Origin: Antedon mediterranea
Taxonomy: Eukaryota; Echinodermata; Crinoidea; Comatulida; Antedonidae
NCBI RefSeq assembly: GCF_964355755.1
Contig: NC_092673.1
Location: 16,807,001 to 16,871,000, forward strand
Direction of reading: 5' to 3'
DNA: 64,000 nt
Part shown: piece after piece, positions 31,990-43,216 of the stretch
Position numbering within the stretch: the first letter of the stretch is position 1
How the letters are laid out: each line of letters begins with the position of its first letter
Notes under the pieces: model-generated
What the model was told of the DNA's origin: nothing
Databases searched by the model: none
What the model saw: only the letters and a program-made list of their open reading frames with translations
Position numbers and translations under genes: made by a program

Positions 31990-33215
31990 TCTTCATTCAG
32001 TAATGCCAGCATTCAGATGCAATTTAATTGTCATAGCCTTTAAAGGCTCAGGTACAGGCATGAATTTTAAATTTAATATTTGGTTAATTGTACATAATCA
32101 AATATTTGTAACAGAAATCGAGACGAAAAAACATGAATTTCACTTAATATGGTCAAATACAAAATTTGGCAAAATTCTTCCATAAAAACCAGGAAGACTT
32201 TTTTTCAGTAGTTAGGTAGTTAACCTAATGTAATAACATCTCTGGTGACTCCCTAGACGGTGAAAAAAGATGGTGGATATACGGTGGATAATTTTTGCTA
32301 TAGCATGAAAATAAAAATCTGAAGTTGAATAAAAATATCAGAAATGTAATATTCAAGTTATATTACCTATATTTAGTCATCTGATAACATTTTTTACCAC
32401 ACTGTTTATTTTTCATAGCTTTTTAAAATGCCTCTCTATTTACAAAAAATTTGTGTACAAACGAATAGAGATTTTACTGTGTAATTTGAACTATCCCCCC
32501 ACTGATAAGAAAGTGCTTATTTTCAACAAACTCGTGTAACACAAATAAAATCCCAAAAATTATGAAACATAGGGGAAACTATAGATCGATAATTATTGGA
32601 ATGTATGATCAATAGAATTTTTTTGCTTGCACCTGGCCTTTAAAACATCCTCATACATACAGTTGCAATTGAATTGTCATAGCCTTTTTAATGCAAAGGT
32701 TTCTGTCTGATGGAATTATGTTTTACCTTTCCTATTTTCAGAAGAGAATGTGTAGGCTTACTTTTACACTAGAAGATATTGGCATTAATAATTGTTAAAT
32801 GAAGACACTGTATTTTTGCAATGGAGAGGTACATTTTTAACAATTATTTCAAACACAAATAACCAGCTCCAATATGTGTTGATATTATTGAAATATGTAA
32901 CTATTAATTAAAAACAAATTAAAATGTTTCAATAGTTATATTGAATAAATACACATACTTTATAATCAAAATTTATAGTTCAAATAAAAAGAAAACACTT
33001 TGATTTTAAGATATTCTTTTGAGAAAAATACTTCAAACTTCAAATTTTCTTATAAAATCCAAAATTCTTTCTTTCTTTCTTTAAAAATTATGAAATCATA
33101 AATATTACAATTAAAGGGCTTATTCTCATTAAATATAATAATAATATTATTTCCATCAGTCATCATTCTCAATAAATACACAGGTAATAATGCATTATTT
33201 CTTACATTTTGACAG
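31990..33215. other. intergenic, AT-rich
   Basis: Non-coding, AT-rich, with TTTC runs near 33070. No gene seen. Confidence 0.35.
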
Positions 33216-33309
33216 GAGAAATTTGGTAGAAGTTTTGGACAGGAATAATTTGCAAGAAATTAAACACATTTGTAGCACACAACCAGATCTTCTGAAATCT
33301 ATCGATAAG
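33216..33309 (+). CDS. orphan exon candidate
   Basis: A 94-nt stretch between acceptor TTGACAG and donor AAG/GTATTT is open in one frame and encodes RNLVEVLDRNNLQEIKHI, then a Cys, and ends PDLLKSIDK. The helix-turn pattern and the closing DLLKSIDK resemble the first half of an ankyrin repeat, but the match is too short to name. No partner exon was found nearby. It may be an exon of a gene with long introns, or a chance frame. Confidence 0.3.
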
Positions 33310-33731
33310 GTATTTAAAAAAGGATATATTTTCATAATATTAACAAAAATAAATTCTTTTCATTAAAGTTTAAAATAATAGAGAATGTAATTTTCTTTAA
33401 TAATAATAAATTACCAAGCCTCGAATTTTACCGCGGCCAGTGCCGTCGGTGTCCTCCCAGTTGGCCTCAATGCCTTTGAAAAAGAATAGCACCCACGGCC
33501 ACTACTGGCCTGCCCTTTTTTTTTGCGTTGGCCGTGAGTGCCCTTCCCGAATTTTACCAGAATAAAAACCACTGAAGTAGATAGAAAATAATGTCAAGAA
33601 TATTTGTTTATACGACTCGGATAGTTTTGCATCTCGTCCATCGGCTGTCTTCGTTGCAAGGGGATTTCCCTAAACGCATTTAGACAAAACATCGAACATA
33701 CCGTGTAACCAAAACAATATCGTCCCGGACG
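33310..33731. other. intergenic, GC-rich block
   Basis: Holds a GC-rich patch (33420-33560) with GCGGCCAGTGCCGTCGG and GGCCGTGAGTGCCC, flanked on both sides by GAATTTTACC, a possible small duplicated repeat. No coding signal. Confidence 0.35.
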
Positions 33732-34620
33732 CGATTTTTTTTTTCGTACATAAGTTGGGGACCCCTTATTGAAACGTCACAAAATAAACATGAATAATTC
33801 ATCAGTTACATTTTCTTGTTCCGTGTGCACCCAAGCGTATAGCAAAACAAGAAGTGATTACACGACACAACTGCGATACGATTCTAGGCCTATCTCCGCT
33901 GTGTGGTTGCGGCGTGCGATTTCATAAAAGAATAGGGGCGTTTTATGTGGATTGTCAAAATAATCAGCCTTTAGTTTATGATAGTGTTTTTAATATAATG
34001 TATTACTAAAGAATTACGTGTTAAAATTATAGTTTCTATTAATACTATTAGGCCTAATTATTGATCTCTAAAGCCCATGTCTATTCTAGTAGTCTGTGTG
34101 GGTGTGACGTGTGTGTTTCTGTTAGGTATGACACAGTCCGAGTAATAAGTCAGCAAAATTAAGCAATTACATTACACAAAAATACATTTTTTATTCTCGT
34201 GGTTCTAATCTTTCCATCTCATGTGTTCATCATATACGCGCATTTTTAAAGTTCCTTTGAGTACATGCATATTGTTTGATAATAAAATAGCTGAATTAAA
34301 AAATTACAGTACACAAATTATACACATTCTTCTTGTGGGTCTAAGCTTTCTATGGGCTATGTCTAATTACTACTGAGTTGAATGTCTTGCCTAGCTGTCG
34401 ATTAGCCTCGACACATTTTGCATAGGTTGGTGTGTGTGTGAAGAAGAGTGCGCGAAGACAATCACATGAATTGACCTAGAATCCTAGGCCTAGAAAGAAT
34501 CGTATCGCAGTTGTAATCACTTGTTGCTATACGCTTGGGTACACACGGAACAAAAAATTAACTGTTTATTTTGTGACGTTTCATGAGGGGTCCCCAACTT
34601 ATGTACGACAAAAAAAATCG
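33732..34620. mobile_element. inverted-repeat element with 11-bp target duplication
   Basis: Ends CGATTTTTTTT...CGTACATAAGTTGGGG and its mirror enclose 889 bp; arms match for about 170 bp (including ACGTCACAAAATAAAC and AAGCGTATAGCAA). It is flanked by CGTCCCGGACG at 33721-33731 and again at 34621-34631. No coding capacity. The long TIRs and 9- to 11-bp duplication suit Mutator-like or foldback elements (inference). Confidence 0.75.
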
Positions 34621-34902
34621 CGTCCCGGACGCCGTGCGTGGTAAATCATGGTATAGATAGTACATTAAAATACAGGGGTGTACACTTTTAATAATCAAGC
34701 TAAAAATGTTCCTCAGAGAGAGAGAGGTCGGCGTCCGTCCATGTTTTGAATTCTTATAAATATGGATTTATACTAACAAAAAAACTTCAGAAATCGAAAC
34801 TTGGAAAATAACACTCTGTGTATGAATAGTTGTAGTTAAGGCCTACAAACAAATTGTTTTTGAATTATGTTTTATCCATCCGCTGTGCCTTAGTGCTGCT
34901 AA

Positions 34903-35568
34903 AGCCTGTTTTCCTGTCGACGTTAAGTTACGTTGAGTTGCGTTGAGTTGACATATTCAACGATTTAACAGGAAAAGGGGGTAAAAATTAACGTTGAAAA
35001 TCGTTAAAATCTTAAATCGTTAAAGTTGAACACGGTTCAACTTTAACGATTACGATCGTTAAAGCTGACCAATCAAATGGTCCACAAATTACGTCATTGC
35101 AGTTTGTGAAAAAATAGGTACGCGCTGACAATTCTTGAATGTTTACAACGCGACAATGTTTTTCACCTTTTTTGTACACTTTTAAGGTCTGATATTTAAA
35201 AAAAACAAGTGTAAGTTAAATTAAATTATAATATTAAACCAATTAAATTTAATGTTTGTCTTTAGTGTAAGCCTAGATTAAGATATCAACGAAAGTATGT
35301 CCTAGGCTGGGTTTAAGCATCAAAACCCGTAACTTTTTCAATTTTCACGCGGTCCCGGCTGCGCGTGGCCGGCCTTAGTTTTGCAACACTTCACGTCCGC
35401 GTGTCCCAGCAACGCTCGAGAGAACCAAGAAACTATGAACGATCGTGTAAAAATGTGTAAATATTAGCGGTCCGACTCGATCATCGTCATCGCTATTTTA
35501 TTTTCAACTTTAACGATTTTAAACTCAACGCAACTCAACGTATTTCAACGTCGACAGGAAAACAGGCT
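34903..35568. mobile_element. Harbinger-type MITE, intact (666 bp)
   Basis: Inverted ends AGCCTGTTTTCCTGTCGACG and its complement, with TAA duplicated on both sides. Subterminal repeats (GTTGAGTTGCG, TTAACGATT with GATCGTTAA) are typical of Harbinger MITEs. It is related in sequence to 24905-25461 and in termini to 19004, 2971 and 5886. Confidence 0.8.
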
Positions 35569-35571
35569 TAA

Positions 35572-36601
35572 GTGCTTGCTGTTGTTAGGGTCTTTACCTG
35601 TTGGGCCTTGGTTGGGCCTGGCTTCACATGCCTTTTTTGATCGCATTGTTTGAAACTAAACGAAACATTCAACACAGGACGGTAAACTGTAAACGCTAAA
35701 CATTGTACCTTGATAATTATTATTTATATGGATCGTAAATACACGTAATATTTATATGAAATACAAAAAGATTTAGACAGTCCTCTCCTACTACTACTAC
35801 TACTAGTACTACTACGACGCAATGTGATGACATAGGGGAATTCACCCCCACCTCATTCTAAATATAGTATCAGAACATTCAATCGGTCGCTCAAAAGAAG
35901 ACCGTAATTAATAGATAGTTTTTTTGGTCATGAAACGCGATACTCTCTGCTTTACCGCAACCTCTCATGTTTTTTTTACTCGGCACGAGAGGGTGGCTCT
36001 GCCATCTGACGATGATAAAACAGTAATTGAGATCGTGTACCCGCATTTTGTGTCATATGACATGAAACATAATACTCTCTCTAAACTGCTTTTCCCCTCC
36101 AAATTCTGGTCGGGTCGTAATCATTTTTAAAGGCCTATGTTAAATCTTTTAATATGGAATATATATTTATTTTGCATATATTTTGTTGGTGTCCTAGCCT
36201 AGGTGTCGTCGTTTTTATAGTTCGCTAACCCAAGGTAGGATTAAATAATTTATAGTGTAGGCCGCCGAAACTAGGCTAGCCTCGAGTCTTTCTGCGTGAG
36301 CTGAGGTCCACGGGCCCGATGTCGTCTCGTCGGCGGATTTCCGTCCAAATTAGGATAACCTTAGGGCAGCTACAAAAATTGTATCTTTAGATAGGATTTT
36401 AATTGCAAACAATACATTGTTTGTTTGCATTGTCCATGCTTCTAAAGGCGATGGCAATGGTGTTTACTAACCCTACGATCGACGCATAGATAATTATCAT
36501 AACAATACATCGTAAGCTACGAACAATACTTCGTAGAGGCTACGTTCAGAGAACAACGACCTACGATCTACCTACGCGTAGGCTACGAAAGGTTACTCGT
36601 A
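35572..36601. other. intergenic, no gene recognised
   Basis: Unique sequence with a CTACTACT run near 35790. A region of CTACGA/CGTAGG-type motifs lies at 36470-36600. The open frame at 35924-36130 has no recognisable domain. Confidence 0.35.
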
Positions 36602-36790
36602 GATACGAAGGGGTAGTAACAAAGTGCGAGGCACGCGAGGCAGGGAAGGCATGCGAGGCAAGTCAGAAATTTATGCGAGGCATCATTTTACCATCATCAA
36701 AAAATGCGAGGCATCATTTTATCATTTCTCAAAATTGCAAGGCAGGAAATCACCGAAATTGAAGTAGCCTAGGCCTAGGCCCGCTAGGCT

Positions 36791-37619
36791 AGTTTCCTTT
36801 TGCACCTGCCTTGTATTTTAACCAACTTTATCCTGAATACCACAGCTTAGAATTAGTAGGCCTACTTTAATGAAGAAAAATCACATAAAAGTAACAATAA
36901 ATCCATTAAATTGGTGATTTTACAGACGTTGTTTTTCTCGCATTTCGCACACTCAATGTTCAATATTTTGGTTTCTATGGAACGCCAAAAGAGCAAAATT
37001 AATTAGAGGGCTAAAAAAAAAATGTGGAATCCATTTATATTTAACGCATTATTTGGTGAAAATCAAGTACAATTTCAATAGATTTTGTCACTGTCAGTAA
37101 GGAAAAATGTTACTGTTGATAATGTACACGGTTTCGTTAACCTTTTAAAGAATAGGCCTAAAGTAGAAAAATTCATCATAATATCCTTAGTAGGATGTCC
37201 TAGGTCTAGACTAGGTAGTGATGTTGATTTAGGATCGATTATTATTCTTTGAAAACAGAACAGTATCAGCAGTAACATATTACAGCATTTTTATTGACAA
37301 ATTAACAAATATATTGAAATAAAACGTGTTTTTCACCAATAAATGCATGAGAAATTGACGCATTCCACTGAGTTTTAGTCCTCTATTATCGTTGCTCTTT
37401 TGGCGCTCCATAGAAACAAAAATATTGAACATTGAATAAGTGAAATTTGCGAACAGTGTGCGAGAAACACGCCTGTAAAATCATTAATTTAAGGATTTAT
37501 TTGTTACTTTTTATGTGATTCTTTCATTAAAGTACTCATGAGGTATACTTCTAAGGTGTGGTATTCACACGATAAAGTTAGTTATCAAATTTGGAGTAAA
37601 AATACAAGCGAAGGAAACT
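36791..37619. mobile_element. nested inverted-repeat element
   Basis: The ends AGTTTCCTTTTGCACC and a near mirror open two arms of about 230 bp with GGTTTCTATGGAACGCCAA and CACATAAAAGTAACAAT matched by their complements near 37410 and 37500. The same core occurs at 42481-43133. Confidence 0.65.
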
Positions 37620-37879
37620 AGCGCCAGGTTTATTAGTACGTACATAGACAACAATAAATAAAAATCGTTCGTAATATACCTAGCTTACTAAAACAGGAAT
37701 AGTGTATCATTATTAAATATTACACCAACTATTATTATATCAAAATTGATTAAATTATTTTCTACATATAGTCCGGTGGCAGGAGGGGGGATATCACCAC
37801 CCGAAAGGGGACAAATTGCCATCCAACTTTTCTAGACCAGAATTTTCCGTAGATTACGAATATGGAAGGTAATCGATCA

Positions 37880-38470
37880 GGATAGGAACCGTTTTCGAGA
37901 TATAAGGGGTCAAAGTTCAAAATTGACAAATATAAAAACATGCTATATCTCTGGAAATTCTGGACGTAGTGAGATAATTTTAGTGTCAAATTGTTCACAA
38001 TGTATATGTTTATATTAGCTCTAACAGAACTTTCTTTGAAAAATTGACCAGAAACCCCATTGTTAGCAATTTTGACCTTTGACCTCTTTTTGCTATATCT
38101 AAGTAACGGCAGGTCGGAGAGAATTAAAAATAGGAGCAAATTGTTCCCAAGATATACATTTATATTCAGTATAACAGATGATATTGCTTGAAAATGACCG
38201 GAAGTGTGGTTATTAACCTTTGACATAATTGAATAAGGTTATAAAAACATTAATAAATATTTGTCGTAAGGAGCCAATTTTGGTGTCAAATTGTTCACAA
38301 TATATATGTTTATACTTTACATAATGCAACATTTTTTTCAAAAAGTGACTTAAACACCTATTTTTCTGTAATTTTAACCTTTGACCTGTTTTTCTCATCT
38401 AAATAACGACATGGCATAGAGATTTCTAACTGGCAAATTGTTTATAATAGATATTTTTATTCAATCTAAT
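37880..38470. repeat. degenerate repeats with DR1-like TGACCTTTGACC
   Basis: Roughly 150- to 300-bp degenerate units share GTGTCAAATTGTTCACAAT and a TTTGACCTTTGACCT motif. A similar unit is at the right end of the window (63880-64000). Confidence 0.55.
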
Positions 38471-38639
38471 AGATTATACTGTTTGAAAAATACAAGTGTG
38501 ATTATTGCCTTGAAAGCCTATCAGGGCAGATTTAATTCAAAGAGGTGTGGAAGGGGAATAATACTATTACTATACAGTACAATGTCTTTCTTTTGAGCCA
38601 TGTATCTCCAATAAACGGAATGTACGGCTCATAGAGAAT

Positions 38640-39720
38640 TCAGAAGTTACCCTTGGTTCATTTTGGCAAATCCATATGGGTTCCTTTTAAAAGGATTGAG
38701 GGTGCACAGACAGGCTTTTCCCATGGCTTAATATTGGAACCTACAGTTTTAATTACCCGATATATTTCTAACACAGTAACTTATGTAGCCAAATGCATTG
38801 ATCCTATACAGGAGCCAAATGTAGAACTGACCATACAGTAGAGAACCACAGAAGGGTCTAAATAGATGACCTGCTGTAATTGTTTCATTTTAGGCAAAAT
38901 CCAAATCGGTTCTTTAAGGATCGAGAGTGCACAGGCAGCTTTATTCCATGTGCCTGTCTATATTAACCAACATTGTCACCCCTTATATTTCCATTATGAG
39001 GCTTAATGTCCATGGATGACCGGCCCTTGGGTTAATTTGGGCAAATCCATAAGTGTTCCTTAAGGATGGAGAGTGCAAGGCAGCTTTATTCCATGGGCCC
39101 GCCTGTCTATTATGAACCCACAGTGTCACCCCTTATATGTCCATTATGGGGCTTAATGTCCATCCATGGAGGACCGGCCTTTGGGGGTTAATTTGGGCAA
39201 ATCCATAAATTTGTCTTAAGGATCGAGAGTGCACAGGCAGCTTAATTCATGGGCCACGCCTGTCATGAACTCACAGTGTCACCCCTTATATTTCCATTAT
39301 GGAGCTTAATGTCCATCCATGGAGAACGACCGGCCCTTGGGTTAATTTGGGCAGATCCATAAAATGTTCCTTATGGATGATCGAGGGCACACAGGGATAT
39401 TTATTATATCTCTATGAACCCACATTTTCACCCCACATACATTATTTCCAATATAGGGTCTCTTGTAGCCCCACATAGAGAACCCCGAAAGGTCCATGAA
39501 GGATCATTTGAGCAAATCCATAAATGTTATTTAAAGATTGAGGGTGCACATTTAGTTTTATTCCATAGTTCATCTATGAACTATTATTTTACTAATTTCT
39601 AATACAGGGCCTTATGTAGAAGCACACCACATAGAGATCCCAAAAGGGTCCTCAGAGGGTTCATTCGGGCAAATCCATATGGGTTATTTTAGAATCCTTT
39701 GTATACAGGAAACTCTTTCC
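38640..39720. repeat. degenerate tandem repeat, about 155-bp unit
   Basis: About seven units share GGGCAAATCCATA, GATYGAGRGTGCACA, TTCCATGGG and CACCCCTTATATTTCC (consensus by eye). The open frames at 38653-38841 and 39414-39602 are slices of it. Confidence 0.65.
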
Positions 39721-42007
39721 TGTATGGGCCAAACTATATAAAAATTGTGGTCTGTCTGTGTAGTGAGTTGTGGATTGAGTTTGGCCACCTGGATCTGCCT
39801 ATGCCCTATCCTGTACGAATTGGTATTCTCTGGTTCTGATGAATAGTAGTTTATTTTCCAAAAACGAATATTGTTGCCCTAATAAATGCAACTGTATAGT
39901 GGCAAATCATTGAAGGTCAGCGCAACATAACATTTTAATCGTCATAATATTAATTATATTATTTACTTTACAGTATTATATTAATACATTTAAAATAATG
40001 CGCACTAGAAAAAATATAAAAATACCATAACTTCACTGATCAAATAATGTGATTCCATTTATGAACATCGATCTCATAGTTTGAATAACTTTGCATTATT
40101 TAGTGGATCATTTGTTCAAATGTTGACCTTTGACCCATGTCGACTTGTGTAATGATAAATGTGCTCTTTTGATTGTGTATGATTGATAGATGTCTTAACA
40201 GAATGATAAAACATAACATTTTGTCTTAAATGTTAGTTTTTATTTGGTTTTAAATGCAAATTGTGTGATTGGTCAATATTGACATTTGACCTTTAATTGC
40301 AAAGTATTTGTTTTATAAGGCGACTGAATAACACCATACAATACCTATAACCATACACATGTATTAAAATTGAAATTTAATAAATTGGTTATAATACATA
40401 TGTATATAATACATTGTTATAATTGGTCAATTTTGAACTTTGACCCCTTATCTCTTCCAATTCACTTCCTATCTTGATTGAAGTCTGATTTGATTAAATA
40501 CAGTATTATAATAAAATAACATAACTTTACTAATCAAATAATTTGATTACTTGTAAAACCATCAATATCATAGTTTCGACAAATTTGCATTTATTTGTTA
40601 ATACGCGTATTAAAATGTTGACCTTTGACCTTATGTCAACTGATGAAATTGACCTTATGTCAACTGATGAAATGATGTATTCGCTCTTTTACATTGCGTA
40701 TGATTGATTAACAGGATGAGAAAACATCCAATTTTTATTAAATAGTAGTTTTTATTTGGTTTTATAGGTACGTTTTATGATTGGTCAATATTGACATTTG
40801 ACCCTTAATCACAAAGGATTTTTTTTTCATAATGTGATTGAATAGACACTTATAATCATAAAAATGTAATAACAGACCAAATTGTGCTTCAATAAATTTG
40901 TTATAATACATATACATAATACATTGTTGTAATTGGTCAATTTTGAACTTTGACCCCTTATATCTCGAAAACGCTTCCTATCCTGATCGATTACCTTCCA
41001 TATTCGTAATCTACGGAAAATTCTAGTCTAGAAAAGTTGGATGGCAATTTGTCCCCTTTCGGGTGGTGATTCCCCCCTCCTGCCACCAGACTAATTGGCC
41101 TCTTATCTAGGTTAGGGCTAAGCATATTAGCTAAAGTTTAATTTTAGGCCTAGGCCTAGTATTACAATTGTCGGACGTAAGTCTTTTTTCACACGCGCTC
41201 CAGAATTCTGTCGCAATTTTTTTCTTTGCGGCATGTTATTGGATCGCCATATCAGTTACCTTTTATTCACCGCCAGTTATTGAACTTGTCCTGGCAATCG
41301 CTGTTCACCTTATTTGCGAGAGAGGTACACGTGTTGTTCCTAGAGAATGGAATGTCAAAAATGTCTTTGGCACGCCGCTCAGAGAGAAGTCTGTGCGTTG
41401 CTGCTGCTGAAACCACGTGCTATAGGAGGGGAATGCACCACAATCCTCTGAGCTGAGGGCTGAATCATTCTGCTACCTGCTAAATAGTAAAGAGGGATTT
41501 TCCATCTCTCGGGTCTACCGGATCTAGGCGCAGGGGTGTGACAAAATATTATTTTCACTCTGCTATGTTCGAGAGACATGTGAGTGAACACGCTCGAAAT
41601 GCCAACAAACATTGCAGTCATTTGATGAGTGTGTCGCTATAACAATTATTGTTTATCGAAAGTTGAAGACGGTCATTCAGATTTTTGAACCGTAGTTTGG
41701 GCACTTTTGTAAAAGTAAAATTTGACAAGATATGACTTGAATGAAAAAACAATCGTTACATAAAAATAAACAACATGATGAGTGTATACGAATCTATTTA
41801 GATACGCTTGTATCGATTGATTATTAGGCCTATAATATAGCATAATAGCACGTTAAGATATGCCTCGCACCTTTTTGAAATTGTAAACTATATGCCTCGC
41901 ATGCCTCGCACTTTTGGAAATGATAAAATGATGCCTCGCACAAATATTTGGCATGCCTCGCTTGCCTCGCACTTTGTCAACACTCGATACGAAGCAGTAA
42001 TTTCTTT

Positions 42008-42152
42008 CTGTACTGTATATAACCTGCATGTACTGATTAACCACATTAGGCTATAAATAATAATATAAATACACACTGATGGTATAACCTACATGTACTG
42101 ATTAATCACATTAGGCTAAAAATAATAATATAAATACACACTGATGATGGAG
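42008..42152. repeat. 71-bp satellite, left fragment
   Basis: Two units (ATAACCTGCATGTACTG, then AGGCTATAAATAATAATA) lie just right of the 9-bp duplication of the 36611-41985 element. The array is then cut by the element at 42153. Confidence 0.8.
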
Positions 42153-43216
42153 GGGTGTCACGAAACCTAAGACCACGAAAGCTAAGACCCCCTAAGACCT
42201 AAGATCACGAAAGCTAAGACCCAAGACCTAAGATTACAAATTCTAAGATATACTACAGCTTAAAAACAATACTTGTTTATCCATACATAATTTTAAAGAC
42301 ATATAGGTTTCATTTATTACCATAAATATAATTTAATACTACCGCAAAACATAGATAAACTCACATTATTTTCGCCCGTTGAGTAAATGTATATTTTTTC
42401 TTTACAACAAACAAACTTGACGGGTTGTTTGTTGGTATATATTTACTCCAATGTGTTGGTTCAGAGGATGTTTTTCTTACGCACCTGCCTTTCTTGTATT
42501 TTGACTCCAAATTTGTTGACTAACTTTATCCTGAATACCACACTTTAAAATTAGGACTTATAAGTACTTTCAGAAGGAGAAACACATAATAACAAATAAA
42601 TAAATCCTTTAAATTGATGATTTTACAGATGTGTTTCTTTGTATACTGTAATGTAACTCCTCGAGCTCCACATGCTCAATGTTTTTGTTTCTATGGAGCG
42701 CCAAAAGAGCAACAATAATAGTACAAGTATAAAAACAGAAAGAAAACGAAACAAAAAAACTTATCATGATTTTTAAGTTAAAATTTATTTGCCAGTATTT
42801 ATTTCTTTGTACTTGCATGATTATACTATTATCATTACAATTTTAATTTTACATTGTTCCATCCACACTGTAGATGGACTCCACAGAGTTTTTAGCCCTC
42901 CATATAATTTTTGCTCTTTTGACATTCCATAGAAACAAAAACATTGAACATGGGGTAGGCCTACTAGTGTACTGTCTGTAGGCTAGTCATTTTGTGTGCG
43001 AGAAAAACGTCTGTAAAATCATCAATTTAAAAATGTATTTGTTACTTTTTATGTGATTCTTTTTCATGAAAGTGCCAATTCTAAGGTGTGGTATTCAGAA
43101 TAAATGTTGGGAGTTAAAATACAAGGCAGGTGCGAAAGATAAATATTTGTAATCTTAGGTTGGGGGTCTTAGCTTTCGTGGTCTTAGGTTTCGTGGTCTT
43201 AGGTTTCGTGACACCC
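42153..43216. mobile_element. foldback element inserted in the satellite
   Basis: Inverted ends GGGTGTCACGAAACCTAAG and mirror, followed by repeats of AAGCTAAGACC. A 10-bp duplication GATGATGGAG, taken from the satellite unit, flanks it (42143-42152 and 43217-43226). Its interior (42481-43133) is another inverted-repeat core related to 36791-37619. No coding capacity. Confidence 0.8.

Larger units (their letters stand above)
37771..41091. mobile_element. nested 3.3-kb TIR element with TA target
   Basis: The ends GTCCGGTGGCAGGAGGGGG and a near-perfect mirror extend over at least 150 bp (both arms hold TACGAATATGGAAGGTAATC or its complement). TA flanks both ends, as in Tc1/mariner-type targets. 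The interior is made of degenerate tandem repeats and has no transposase. Confidence 0.7.
36611..41985. mobile_element. 5.4-kb element with GCGAGGCA-repeat arms
   Basis: The left arm (36611-36760) and inverted right arm (about 41860-41985) share ACAAAGTGCGAGGCA, several GCGAGGCA octamers and ATCATTTTATCATTTC. It is flanked by the 9-bp direct repeat GATACGAAG (36602-36610 and 41986-41994). It holds two other inverted-repeat elements (36791-37619 and 37771-41091). No transposase is visible in it. Confidence 0.7.

Noticed and set aside
41168-41456. Two overlapping 76-80 residue open frames near the 5.4-kb element's right arm
   Set aside because: No domain, no splice evidence, and different frames overlap with equal quality.
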